From positions 4,770,107-4,834,106 of the forward strand of contig CM055098.1 in NCBI GenBank assembly GCA_029204225.1: DNA of 64,000 nt, read 5' to 3'. The DNA comes from Diphasiastrum complanatum (lineage: Eukaryota > Streptophyta > Lycopodiopsida > Lycopodiales > Lycopodiaceae). Made by a program: the position numbers and the translations under genes. The notes under the pieces are model-generated. The model did no database searches, was not told the origin of the DNA, and saw only the letters and a list, made by a program, of their open reading frames with translations. Shown here in pieces: positions 1-8,036 of the stretch (its first letter is position 1; every line of letters begins with the position of its first letter).

Positions 1-858
1 CTAAGGTCCCAGAGCAAGTTAGAATGTCAAGGACTGAGCCTCCGACCTGTGGTGAGCCAGTCAAGTAGTCACAAAGTCATGAGCTAGCTCTGGAGCTCGA
101 GTCATGGCCTAGTCAGGAAAGCAGGTTGATTTGGCCGCCAAGACGGCTCCCGGGACCCATGTCAGGGAGCCAGACTGATTCTGCTAGGCTTGCCAAGCTT
201 AATCAGCAAAATAAAATCTAAGTCCTAAAAAGCGTGCTTTACCAGAAAGCACTATGTTTCAAACCAGAGGGGGTGCGCTGAATCACAGCAGAACTATAGG
301 GGGAGTCCGGCAGACAGAAACTTGGGTAGCTCAACCAGCGCCATGAATCCAGTCGCCAGGTCTCAGCTCCCTCTACCAGCACGAGCCAGGCACAATGCCC
401 AGCACGTGTTGGTGGCCCCGAGACCGGTCAGTCTATGTATGAATGTAACCTCTTCCAAATCTAATAAAGTTGATTCTTGGGGATGATTACCATTTCGGTT
501 TCGCCTCCGGGACTGGTCCAAGTGAAAGGACCCTTACTACAACCTTTTTGCGTCACTGGCGCCTAAGGGTCCCTGTCATCGACATGGGGCTTGCCGCTAT
601 GCCAATTGGTCAGTTTGGCGACCACTATGCCTTGGGTTTCATGTGTGGCTTGTCTTTGCCTTTGGTTACCTTTTGGGGACGGATTCTGAGTTGGCTTTCG
701 GGTTGGTTGGGATTCCAGCTTTCTTAAGTCTGAATGGTTAAGCTTGTTACGTTTCTGAGTTGGCTTTTACGTAAGTGCATGATGGATGAATGTTAGACTT
801 AAGCAAGTGTTGGGGAAACCGCTCAAGTCCCAGCGCCCTTTGAGGCGCCGGCGCAACA
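1..858 (+). repeat. 5' LTR (first ~59 bp outside window)
   Basis: Position 3 aligns with 4334 and the match runs to the shared end GCGCAACA at 858. The LTR ends in CA and is followed after two bases by the primer-binding site. An AATAAA-type polyadenylation signal is present near 463. No convincing TATA box was seen. Confidence 0.9.
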
Positions 859-860
859 TG

Positions 861-873
861 TGGTATCAGAGCC
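861..873 (+). other. Primer-binding site (initiator-Met tRNA type)
   Basis: TGGTATCAGAGCC begins two bases after the 5' LTR end. It is the standard plant PBS complementary to the 3' end of initiator-Met tRNA and fixes the element as plus-oriented. Confidence 0.9.
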
Positions 874-942
874 GACTAGCCAGTCAGCTACGCAAGTCTC
901 ACAGGGATGGCCACGTTTTGGGATTTGTCAGGACAACCGTTG

Positions 943-1336
943 CGCAAGGTGCTGCCCACAGTGTAAGCACGGGTGCGTCCACGGTCGGGGTGGTCGACAG
1001 AACGGGGGACTTGATGAGTCAAAGTGCTGCCCTCGAGGTGTAAGCACGGTCAGTTCTCGCGGTTTGGGCCTGGCGCTGTCTGCACGTAGGACGGATGAGG
1101 CAAAGTGCTGCCTAGGTAGGTGAAAGCACGGTCTGTACCTTGTGGGGTGCGCGGCGACATATTCGAACTGTACGGGTTAACCATTGATACAGAGATGCTG
1201 CTCAAATTTGGGTGTAAAGCACGGGTGGTTAGCTGCCGGTGCGGGATAGCTGCCGATCGTTTAGCTATAAGGGCTATCGACCAAAAAGTGGTGGGGCGTG
1301 ACTGAGGCAATGTGCTGCTTAATGGTGAAAGCACGG
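943..1336 (+). repeat. Five-copy stem-loop array in the leader
   Basis: Five related units each contain GTGCT followed 12-18 bases later by AGCAC, in the consensus (AA)AGTGCTGCC…GTGWAAGCACGG. Stem pairs are 949-953/966-970, 1024-1028/1043-1047, 1105-1109/1125-1129, 1195-1199/1218-1222 (first base altered) and 1312-1316/1330-1334. Loop sequences differ while stems are kept. The array lies between the PBS and the gag start, where retroelement RNAs carry packaging or dimerisation signals; that role is inferred. Confidence 0.8.
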
Positions 1337-1688
1337 ATGGTTGGATGGATGCTTCCCCGTGGGCTAATTCTGTGATAGATTTGTGTGGGCGCGGCTAGGC
1401 AAAGGTCCTACGTCCGGTCTCAGGGGGTTTGTGGCTTGAGAGGGATCCTCTATGTTTGCTTTGGTTGGTATGTTCTGTTTGTTGTGTGCTTGCTTGGACA
1501 CAAATGACCTGGTTCCTACTTGGCTCTCAGGTGATGTGGGCGTGCTAAGTTTGAGGAAGGGATATTTTCATTGAAGTTGATTTAATAAAGAAGAAAAGAG
1601 AGCTGTGGGGCCCGGCCGACAGAAAGGAGAGCTTCAAATATAAAAAGGATTGAGGCGATAATCTGTTGGAAGTACACCTCTGACTATA

Positions 1689-3902
1689 ATGGGGGACCAT
1701 CTTGAAGAGTTACGAACATTGACGGACGGAGAAGAGCTGACTCGAGAATACAGCTCTCGCATGCATCGAGATGGCACCAGGTCCAAGTCGAGAAAGAAAG
1801 AGCGTATGCACTCCACAGTGGCGCCCCTCCAAGAAGAGATGGGTGGCCCTTCTGAACCTACACCAAGAGATGAACCCTTGCCAGAGGCGCAGCAGGACCT
1901 CTTTGAAGTGAAGATGCGGCAATACTTATCAAGCGCAATGACGGCAATGCTTAGCGAGGTGAAGAAGGATACAGAAACCGAAAGGAAAGAATGGCAAACA
2001 TCCTTGCGAGCCATGAATCTTACTCAAATTAACCTTGCTAGAGAAATGAGAGACGGGCTAACACAGCTCGAAGCCAGGTTTGAAGAGTTGGAAGCAACTA
2101 GGGGGAATGCAGTGGCGCCTCCTCCACAGATACCAAGAGAACCACGAGCGCGAAACGCGGAGGGCCCAAGAAAGACTGCCAAAGTGAAAGCACCACCTAC
2201 TTTCAAAGGAGAGCGTGACATTCGAGTTGTGGAAGATTGGTTGTTTCACATGGACCATTACTTCCGTCTGATGAACACTCCTGAGGAAGAAAGAACTGAT
2301 TTGGCATTAGCATATTTTGAGGGCTACACTACAAATTGGTACCGGATGGCAGGAATGCATTTTCAAACATGGGACGTATTCAAAGCCGCGTTACGAGAGG
2401 AGTTCATACCGAAGGATTCACACATGAGATTGAGGACAGAATTATCGGGGCTCAAACAGAAAGGATCATTGCGAGAGTTCCTCAATAAATTCAGAAAGAG
2501 TGTATGGGTCATTGAAGATATGTCCAAGGCGGACAAAACTCATTACCTATTATCTGGAATGCAATCTTGGACCCGACGTGCGATAGACAGCTACATGCCC
2601 CATGATTTCAATTCAACTATTCGAGCGGCTGAAATGGTTTGTGATTATGAGAGCACATTGGCACCAGCTGCTCCCGCAACCTCAACAAGAGTATTTAGTG
2701 GATCCAGACCGAGTCCGAGCTTCTTTTCAAGGGGGGACTCAGCTCCAAATGACAACCAAGCCTCGAGTAGCGTGAACAAATTCCCAACAAAAATAGGGTT
2801 TGGCAACCAAGGCAACAATGGAGGGAACATGTTCCAGAGAAGAAACAATGTTGGACCTTCAGCTAGTCACAACAACAGCTCACCAACAGTGGGCAGTTCC
2901 ATGCGTTGCTTCAACTGTCATCAGCAAGGTCACTCTTGGAGGTCATGCCCCAAACCATTGAATAAGCAAATCATGGCTTCCATTGAAGGATTTGATAGGA
3001 TGGAGAGAGAGGCATTTGATCAAGAAGATGGTGAACAAGATGATGAAGAGGACCCAGAAACGGATTTGACGGAGTCTGACCTGAATGCCTTGCAACAGAT
3101 AGGGGCACTTGCGGCGCATCGTGAACATCTTATGGCGACTCCTGCGAGAGGATCCAAGTTATTGTACCTGAAAGGCTGTATTCAAGGCATGATCATTTAC
3201 TTCATGGTAGACCTGGGGGCGTCACATAACTACTTGTCAGAAAAACTGACAGGAGAATTGGACATCCAATGTGAAGAAAATGTGACTCCTATTTGTGTGG
3301 AGACCGCGAAAGGTACAATGACCACTTGTAGATTGGCAACCAACTTACCAATCTCTCTGGGAGCCTGGAAGAATCGACTAACGTTCACAATCTTGAAGAT
3401 GGATGCCTTCGACGCTATTTTGGGATTAAGCTGGTTTAACGAACATGTGGTGGCCTTCTTGGCAAAAGGGGTTAACCTTGTGTTATTATATAATGGCAGG
3501 AGACCTTGTGTCGTCAGAGCTGTGCCAGGGGACCAACTAGAAAAGAACGACACAAATGAACCTGAGCCAACCATTCCTCCCAATCTCATTCACCTATTTA
3601 ACGAAGGACAGCCAACAATGACAGACCAGCTGACACGGGAACAAATGGAGCCAACATTGCCTATAGTCTCTACATCAAAGGTGAATTCAAGTGCCGATGC
3701 AGAGCTCAAGGAGCTCACCTTGTGTGACCAAGCAAAAGCTCACTTCTTTAACGAAGGACATCCAATAGTGACAAACCAGCTGACGCGAGGTCAAATGGAG
3801 CCAACATTGCCTGTAGTTTCTACATCAAAGGTGAATCTAAGTGCCGATGCAGAGCTCAAGGAGCTCAACCTGGACGACCAAACGAAATATCTAGAGTCCT
3901 AG
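1689..3902 (+). CDS. Gag-protease polyprotein of the non-autonomous element
   Basis: Intact 737-residue ORF; the ATG at 1689 is the first in a frame opened by the leader. N-terminal about 140 residues are charged. The capsid-like retrotransposon gag domain follows at about residues 165-320 (FKGERD…WL..MDHYF, FIPKDS, LRTELSGLKQ). A CCHC zinc knuckle (CFNCHQQGHSWRSC) is near residue 408. A retropepsin-like segment lies near residues 495-600 with VDLGASHNYLS and the later ILGLSWF motif. The expected catalytic D-[S/T]-G triplet reads D-L-G at 508-510 (bases 3210-3218), so proteolytic activity is doubtful. The C terminus holds a 50-residue tandem duplication. Family assignment as Ty3-type gag-PR is confident. 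The complete absence of RT/IN with an intact frame suggests selection on, or recent copying of, a Gag-only parasite element. Confidence 0.88.
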   Translation: MGDHLEELRTLTDGEELTREYSSRMHRDGTRSKSRKKERMHSTVAPLQEEMGGPSEPTPRDEPLPEAQQDLFEVKMRQYLSSAMTAMLSEVKKDTETERKEWQTSLRAMNLTQINLAREMRDGLTQLEARFEELEATRGNAVAPPPQIPREPRARNAEGPRKTAKVKAPPTFKGERDIRVVEDWLFHMDHYFRLMNTPEEERTDLALAYFEGYTTNWYRMAGMHFQTWDVFKAALREEFIPKDSHMRLRTELSGLKQKGSLREFLNKFRKSVWVIEDMSKADKTHYLLSGMQSWTRRAIDSYMPHDFNSTIRAAEMVCDYESTLAPAAPATSTRVFSGSRPSPSFFSRGDSAPNDNQASSSVNKFPTKIGFGNQGNNGGNMFQRRNNVGPSASHNNSSPTVGSSMRCFNCHQQGHSWRSCPKPLNKQIMASIEGFDRMEREAFDQEDGEQDDEEDPETDLTESDLNALQQIGALAAHREHLMATPARGSKLLYLKGCIQGMIIYFMVDLGASHNYLSEKLTGELDIQCEENVTPICVETAKGTMTTCRLATNLPISLGAWKNRLTFTILKMDAFDAILGLSWFNEHVVAFLAKGVNLVLLYNGRRPCVVRAVPGDQLEKNDTNEPEPTIPPNLIHLFNEGQPTMTDQLTREQMEPTLPIVSTSKVNSSADAELKELTLCDQAKAHFFNEGHPIVTNQLTRGQMEPTLPVVSTSKVNLSADAELKELNLDDQTKYLES
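3591..3890 (+). repeat. 150-bp in-frame tandem duplication in gag-pro C terminus
   Basis: Bases 3591-3740 and 3741-3890 are near-identical copies at an offset of exactly 150 bp (50 codons), each starting CAC..ATTTAACGAAGGACA (second copy CTTTAACGAAGGACA). Both units encode an FNEG…QLTR.QMEPTLP.VSTSKVN…ADAELKEL pattern. The frame is preserved. Confidence 0.9.
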
Positions 3903-4260
3903 GGGACTCATCCAGATGTGCGACAAAAACGACATATCTGAGGCTTAAGGGAGCCTTAAGTACCTTTTTCTTTCATGTTAATAAAGTAAGCCGCATTTCT
4001 CATTGAGGAGTGAGCTTCAATTTAATGTCTAAGTGCAGCAGTTTCAAACAGGTTTTACGTAAGTGAACTAGATCCACACTTTTCCTGTGCTGGGTGTAAA
4101 ACACAATATCATTACTCCGCTTTACAGTTGGTTTCCTTTGGCCGGTGAATCAAGCCCGTGCCCTTGTATATGTGACTAAAGTCTGGCCGGTGAATTAAGC
4201 CCGTGCCACGAGTCTTAGGTTCTAGTTTGGCCCTGATGAGGACATCAGCTTTCTCAAACG
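3903..4260 (+). other. 3' untranslated region of the Gag-only element
   Basis: No coding potential. It contains a short tandem duplication at 4139-4208 (GGCCGGTGAATCAAGCCCGT repeated about 46 bp later with one change) and an AATAAAG near 3982. Confidence 0.6.
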
Positions 4261-4272
4261 AGGGGAGGATGT
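4261..4272 (+). other. Polypurine tract
   Basis: AGGGGAGGATGT lies immediately before the 3' LTR start (TGTAAAGC at 4273), the position of the plus-strand primer in LTR elements. Confidence 0.75.
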
Positions 4273-5188
4273 TGTAAAGCTGACTCGGGTGCACCCAGCG
4301 TGCCCTGTAAGACTCAAAGGGGTGACACCCTTTAAGGTCCCAGAGCAAGTTAGAATGTCAAGGACTGAGCCTCCGACCTGTGGTGATCCAGTCAAGTAGT
4401 CACAAAGTTATGAGCTAGCTCTGGAGCTCGAGTCATGGCCTAGTCATGAAAGCAGGTTGATTCGGCCGCCGGGACGGCTCTCGGGACCCATGTCCGGGAG
4501 CCAGACTGATTCTGCCAGGCTTGCCAGGCTTAATCAGCAAAATAAAAACTAAGTCCTAAAAAGCGTGCTTTACCAGAAAGCACTATGTTTCAAACCAGAG
4601 GGGTGCGCCGAATCACAGCAGAACTATAGGGGGAGTCCGGCAGACAGAAACTTGGGCAGCTCAACCAGCGCCAGGAATCCAGTCGCCAGGTCTCAGCTCC
4701 CTCTACCAGCACGAGCCAGGCACAATGCCCAGCACGTGTTGGTGGCCCCGAGACCGGTCAGTCTATGTATGAATGTAACCTCTTCCAAATCTAATAAAGA
4801 TGATCCTTGGGGATGATTACCATTTCGGTTTCGCCTCCGGGACTGGTCCAAGTGGAAGGACCCTTACTACAACCTTTTTGCGTCGCTGGCGCCTAAGGGT
4901 CCCTGTCATCGACATGGGGCTTGCCGCTATGCCAATTGGTCAGTTTGGCGACCACTATGCCTTGGGTTTCATGTGTGGCTTGTCTTTGCCTTTGGTTACC
5001 TTTTGGGGACGGATTCTGAGTTGGCTTTCGGGTTGGTTGGGATTCCAGCTTTCTTAAGTCTGAATGGTTAAGCTTGTTACGTTTCTGAGTTGGCTTTTAC
5101 GTAAGTGCATGATGGATGAATGTTAGACTTAAGCGCGTGTTGGGGAAACCGCTCAAGTCCCAGCGCCCTTTGAGGCGCCGGCGCAACA
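4273..5188 (+). repeat. 3' LTR
   Basis: 916-bp LTR beginning TGTAAAGC and ending GCGCAACA, matching the 5' LTR throughout. AATAAAG near 4793 is the likely polyadenylation signal. Confidence 0.9.
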
Positions 5189-5641
5189 AAGCCCTCAAGC
5201 ATTGATCTTCAATCCCCCTCAATTATCCTTAATCGCTCCAAAGACGCTCCAACTTGCAAAAAAACAAAGTGAGAGAGAAGGCGCTGGATCGCACGAATAC
5301 GAAAAACCAAACAGACGTTGGAATCCGACGTCTTTAAAACAAATCGGATTTCGACGTCCGTGCCCATTCAGGCCCGAACAACAGGCTTCAGAAACCATGG
5401 ACAGGCTTTCGGATTGCCTTTGAAAAAAGATGCCACGCCATATCCACGTCTGAATGTCGAAATTCGACATGTCGGATTCTGACGTGCCTTTCAAAAATTG
5501 GTTGCCACCCATATTTCCCAATCGCCGGACTCTGATTTTCGGATTTTTTACTTAAACATCGTATTTCGAATGTCGAATTGCGACGGATTATGAAATTTTT
5601 GAAAATACGTCGGACGTCCACATCGAAATCTGCACGATATG
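5189..5641. other. Unrecognised spacer rich in TCGGA / CGACGTC words
   Basis: No gene recognised. From about 5310 the sequence repeats short words such as TCGGA, CGACGTC and TGTCGAA in both orientations. This is like the internal minisatellite of the neighbouring copia LTR and suggests LTR debris. Confidence 0.4.
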
Positions 5642-5995
5642 TTATTGTGTCCTTGGAGCTCTCGGGTTTTGAGGTTGATTCTCAAAATCTTCTTCTCTTT
5701 GATGCTCCTCCTCAATCCTTACAAGCTTCATGTCACCAAAATTTTTAGTTGCACTCTCAATAGCAACACAAGCCTCCAATTTAAACAATCTCCTTTGTTT
5801 AAATCCTCTGGCAATGCGTTTTTCATTCATCATGATAAAACAAACTCCATGCTCAAAGTTGACATCTAAGCCACTATTACCAACACTTAGCAAGTTCTTT
5901 GTCATTGATGACACATAAAGGACATTTTCTAGATCCATTCTTTTAGAAGATTCTAGACATAAAGAGATGGTAGCAACACCATCTATCCTACACTC
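5642..5995 (-). pseudogene. Copia pol fragment (between protease and GAG-pre-integrase)
   Basis: The reverse strand reads DGVATISL then, from the methionine at 5938, MDLENVLYVSSMTKNLLSVG, followed by FEHGVCFI, KRIARG and LFKLEA. This is the conserved segment just after the protease of Ty1/copia polyproteins (N-V-L-Y-V/P….N-L-L-S-V). Roughly 118 codons survive, with no protease, integrase or RT attached. The upper end abuts a copia LTR in the opposite orientation at 6001, so two independent fragments or a rearrangement meet here. Confidence 0.8.
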
Positions 5996-6000
5996 TTCAT

Positions 6001-6310
6001 TGCTGGATTTATTCCTCTACTCTCCTAAATCCCATGTTAATCTAGTTCCATTCATATATTGCTGCAGTTTTACATGCATTGTCGCACAGTCTACAAAAAT
6101 ACTCTATTATCAAGACATTCAAGAGAGTGGAAGTCCGACTTGTCGAAGTTACCCGACTTGTCAAAATTGGCCGAACTATTGGGGAAGCCTGACTTGGTCG
6201 ACTTATTGGGGAGTTCGACTTATCGACTCAACCGACTATCTTCGAGGACCGTCAAACAACTATCCGATTTTATTGACTATCGATAGTGACACACTCGATT
6301 CCGAATAGTT
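6001..6310 (+). repeat. Copia LTR fragment with internal CGACTT minisatellite
   Basis: The first about 95 bp (TGCTGGATTTATTCC…) align with the LTR found in minus orientation at 48672 downward, including a CTCTCCTAAATCC block and a TGTCGCA(C/T)AGTCT block. After 6120 it becomes a degenerate array of GACTTGTCGA/CGACTTATTGGGG words. No matching second LTR was found nearby. Confidence 0.55.
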
Positions 6311-8036
6311 GAAGCCTTCTCATGCCCACTTCCACAAGGAACAAAAATCAGAAATGAATCCACTCAAATTAGAGGCAATATTAACAAAAAATAACTTGGT
6401 GGAACTTCTGGCTTGCAAACTATGGATTCCGCACAAAACAAAAAATTTATAGGTGTCTATAATTTGGACATCAAAATCTACTTCTGACAGTCAGCAGGGT
6501 CCACAAGGACAATGAATGAGGTAACAATGGCTTGGGTGTGGTCTTTAAATTATGTACCTGAGAGGAATTAGGCTCTCTCACCTCCATGGGCCTATCACCG
6601 GTGACTGGGTCAATTGGGGGCCTATCATATTGTTCAATGTCAAGCAGCTTTCAATGTCTAAAAAAAAAATAATTAGAGTAATTATAAAGAAATCAAACCC
6701 ATGCTAAGCATAAAAAGATAACTAATACTCAAATTTTGTTGCCATGCAAAACAGATTGAACTTACAATTGTCTTCAGGGCATCATCGAAGAAGTTTCAAA
6801 GTATGTCATGCTCACAAAGACAGACCTTCATGAACTCGTTCTCCAGAATGTATAAAAATATTTTCTTGTCAATCGACACATTGCTTAGCCAAAGATCAAA
6901 ATAGACCTATTCTTAGCATAGCTTGGGCCCCACAACACAGCTACAAGAAATCAAAGCTAACTTGAAGCATGAGATGTCAGCTTTCGGGAGCCGGTCCTGA
7001 GATTAGCAATCTTTGGAAGTTTATGCTTTGTCTAATAGACTAGTCGTTTAGCTGAAACTAAAAGCCAAAAAGCGAAGAAAAGCAAATGAACATGTAGGGG
7101 TGAGTTATGCCATGTTTGTGCTCCTTAAATAATGTATGGGAACCGGGTAGGTCTCATCTTTCATGTGTTGAGTTTGACGGAAAAGGGTGAATGTCGTCCA
7201 TTAAGTTTGAATTCTGGCTTTTCCTTCCATGCTCGTCATCGAAGTTGAATTTACTTGGAACTTTAATAACATTTCCATTTTAGCTCGGAATGGGGCTAAG
7301 TGAAAGGAAAATTAAAGCAAATTTCATATTGTTTTCAATTGTGCATTGTAAATAAGGATTCGATTTCAACATTGACTTACAAAATTCATTTCTTTTTTGT
7401 TTGGGGTTGCTTAAAAAACTAAAAACATAATTGTTGTGTTTGACGTTGGCAGTCAACCAAAAATGAACATAAGTTTGAATTTTACATGTTAGTTTTATTT
7501 TCTACGCTAAAATATTTGGCAAAACCACGAATGTTGGTTTAAATTCTTAAGATTCTTGAACGTATTACACATGGGATAATTTGACAGGGTTTAGGTAACT
7601 TCCCTCTCTCGTGTTTTTGCCTTAAATGCTACAAACTAATTAAGGACATGGGCCTTATCAGAATTTTACTTAGAGCATAATGTCAGCAAAAATTCTAAAG
7701 TAACCCTAAATTCAAAAGTCTCTGGGACCTAACTTTTGCCCGAACACTTTGTCTAAGTACTTAAAGATATGGTTGCTAGTCTAGAAACATTTCGTGCTTA
7801 GGTCTTCGAATGTTCTTGTTTGCTATGTTGCTTTCTAGTTATCATAATCTATTCAAACTAGCATACCTGCATTTCTTTAAACCCATGCTAAGCATAGTTT
7901 TCTATGCTCAGCATAGAATAAAGTCTTCAGTTTTTGTTGTTTTTTGTTAACTTATTTAATCAAGTCTCGTGACTAAAAGCAAAATTGTAATTGTTTAATT
8001 TTTACTTTGTAGTATTTTTTCATTTTGGTTTAGCAA
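6311..8036. other. No recognisable gene
   Basis: A/T-rich sequence without supported coding. An 18-bp direct repeat (AAACCCATGCTAAGCATA) occurs at 6695-6712 and 7879-7896; the second copy is followed by a partly inverted CTATGCTCAGCATAG. This may mark an old insertion boundary around the downstream gene, which is inferred only from position. Confidence 0.4.

Larger units (their letters stand above)
1..5188 (+). mobile_element. Non-autonomous LTR retrotransposon encoding Gag-protease only (5' end cut by window)
   Basis: Two long direct repeats flank a tRNA-Met-type primer site, a long leader, one 737-codon gag-protease ORF and a polypurine tract. Aligning the two LTRs by eye gives about 21 differences over about 856 bp (roughly 97.5% identity), so this is the youngest-looking insertion here. 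No reverse transcriptase, RNase H or integrase motif exists in any frame between the LTRs. The layout resembles the plant TR-GAG class (terminal-repeat elements with only a GAG domain), but this one also keeps a protease-like domain. Mobility would need RT and integrase supplied in trans, which is inferred. About 59 bp of the 5' LTR and the left target-site duplication lie outside the window. Confidence 0.88.

Noticed and set aside
861-873. tRNA gene fragment
   Set aside because: The match is limited to the primer-binding site; no cloverleaf can be drawn here or at the other PBS sites.
470-1305. Short plus ORFs in the 5' LTR and leader (also 4565-5057 in the 3' LTR)
   Set aside because: They lie within LTR sequence or the stem-loop leader, and the LTR ones recur simply because the LTR is duplicated.
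943-1336. CRISPR-like array from regularly spaced repeats
   Set aside because: Only five imperfect short units with irregular spacing inside a plant retroelement leader; no cas context.
1634-2258. Minus-strand ORFs across the start of gag
   Set aside because: Shadows of the intact plus-strand Gag-protease frame.
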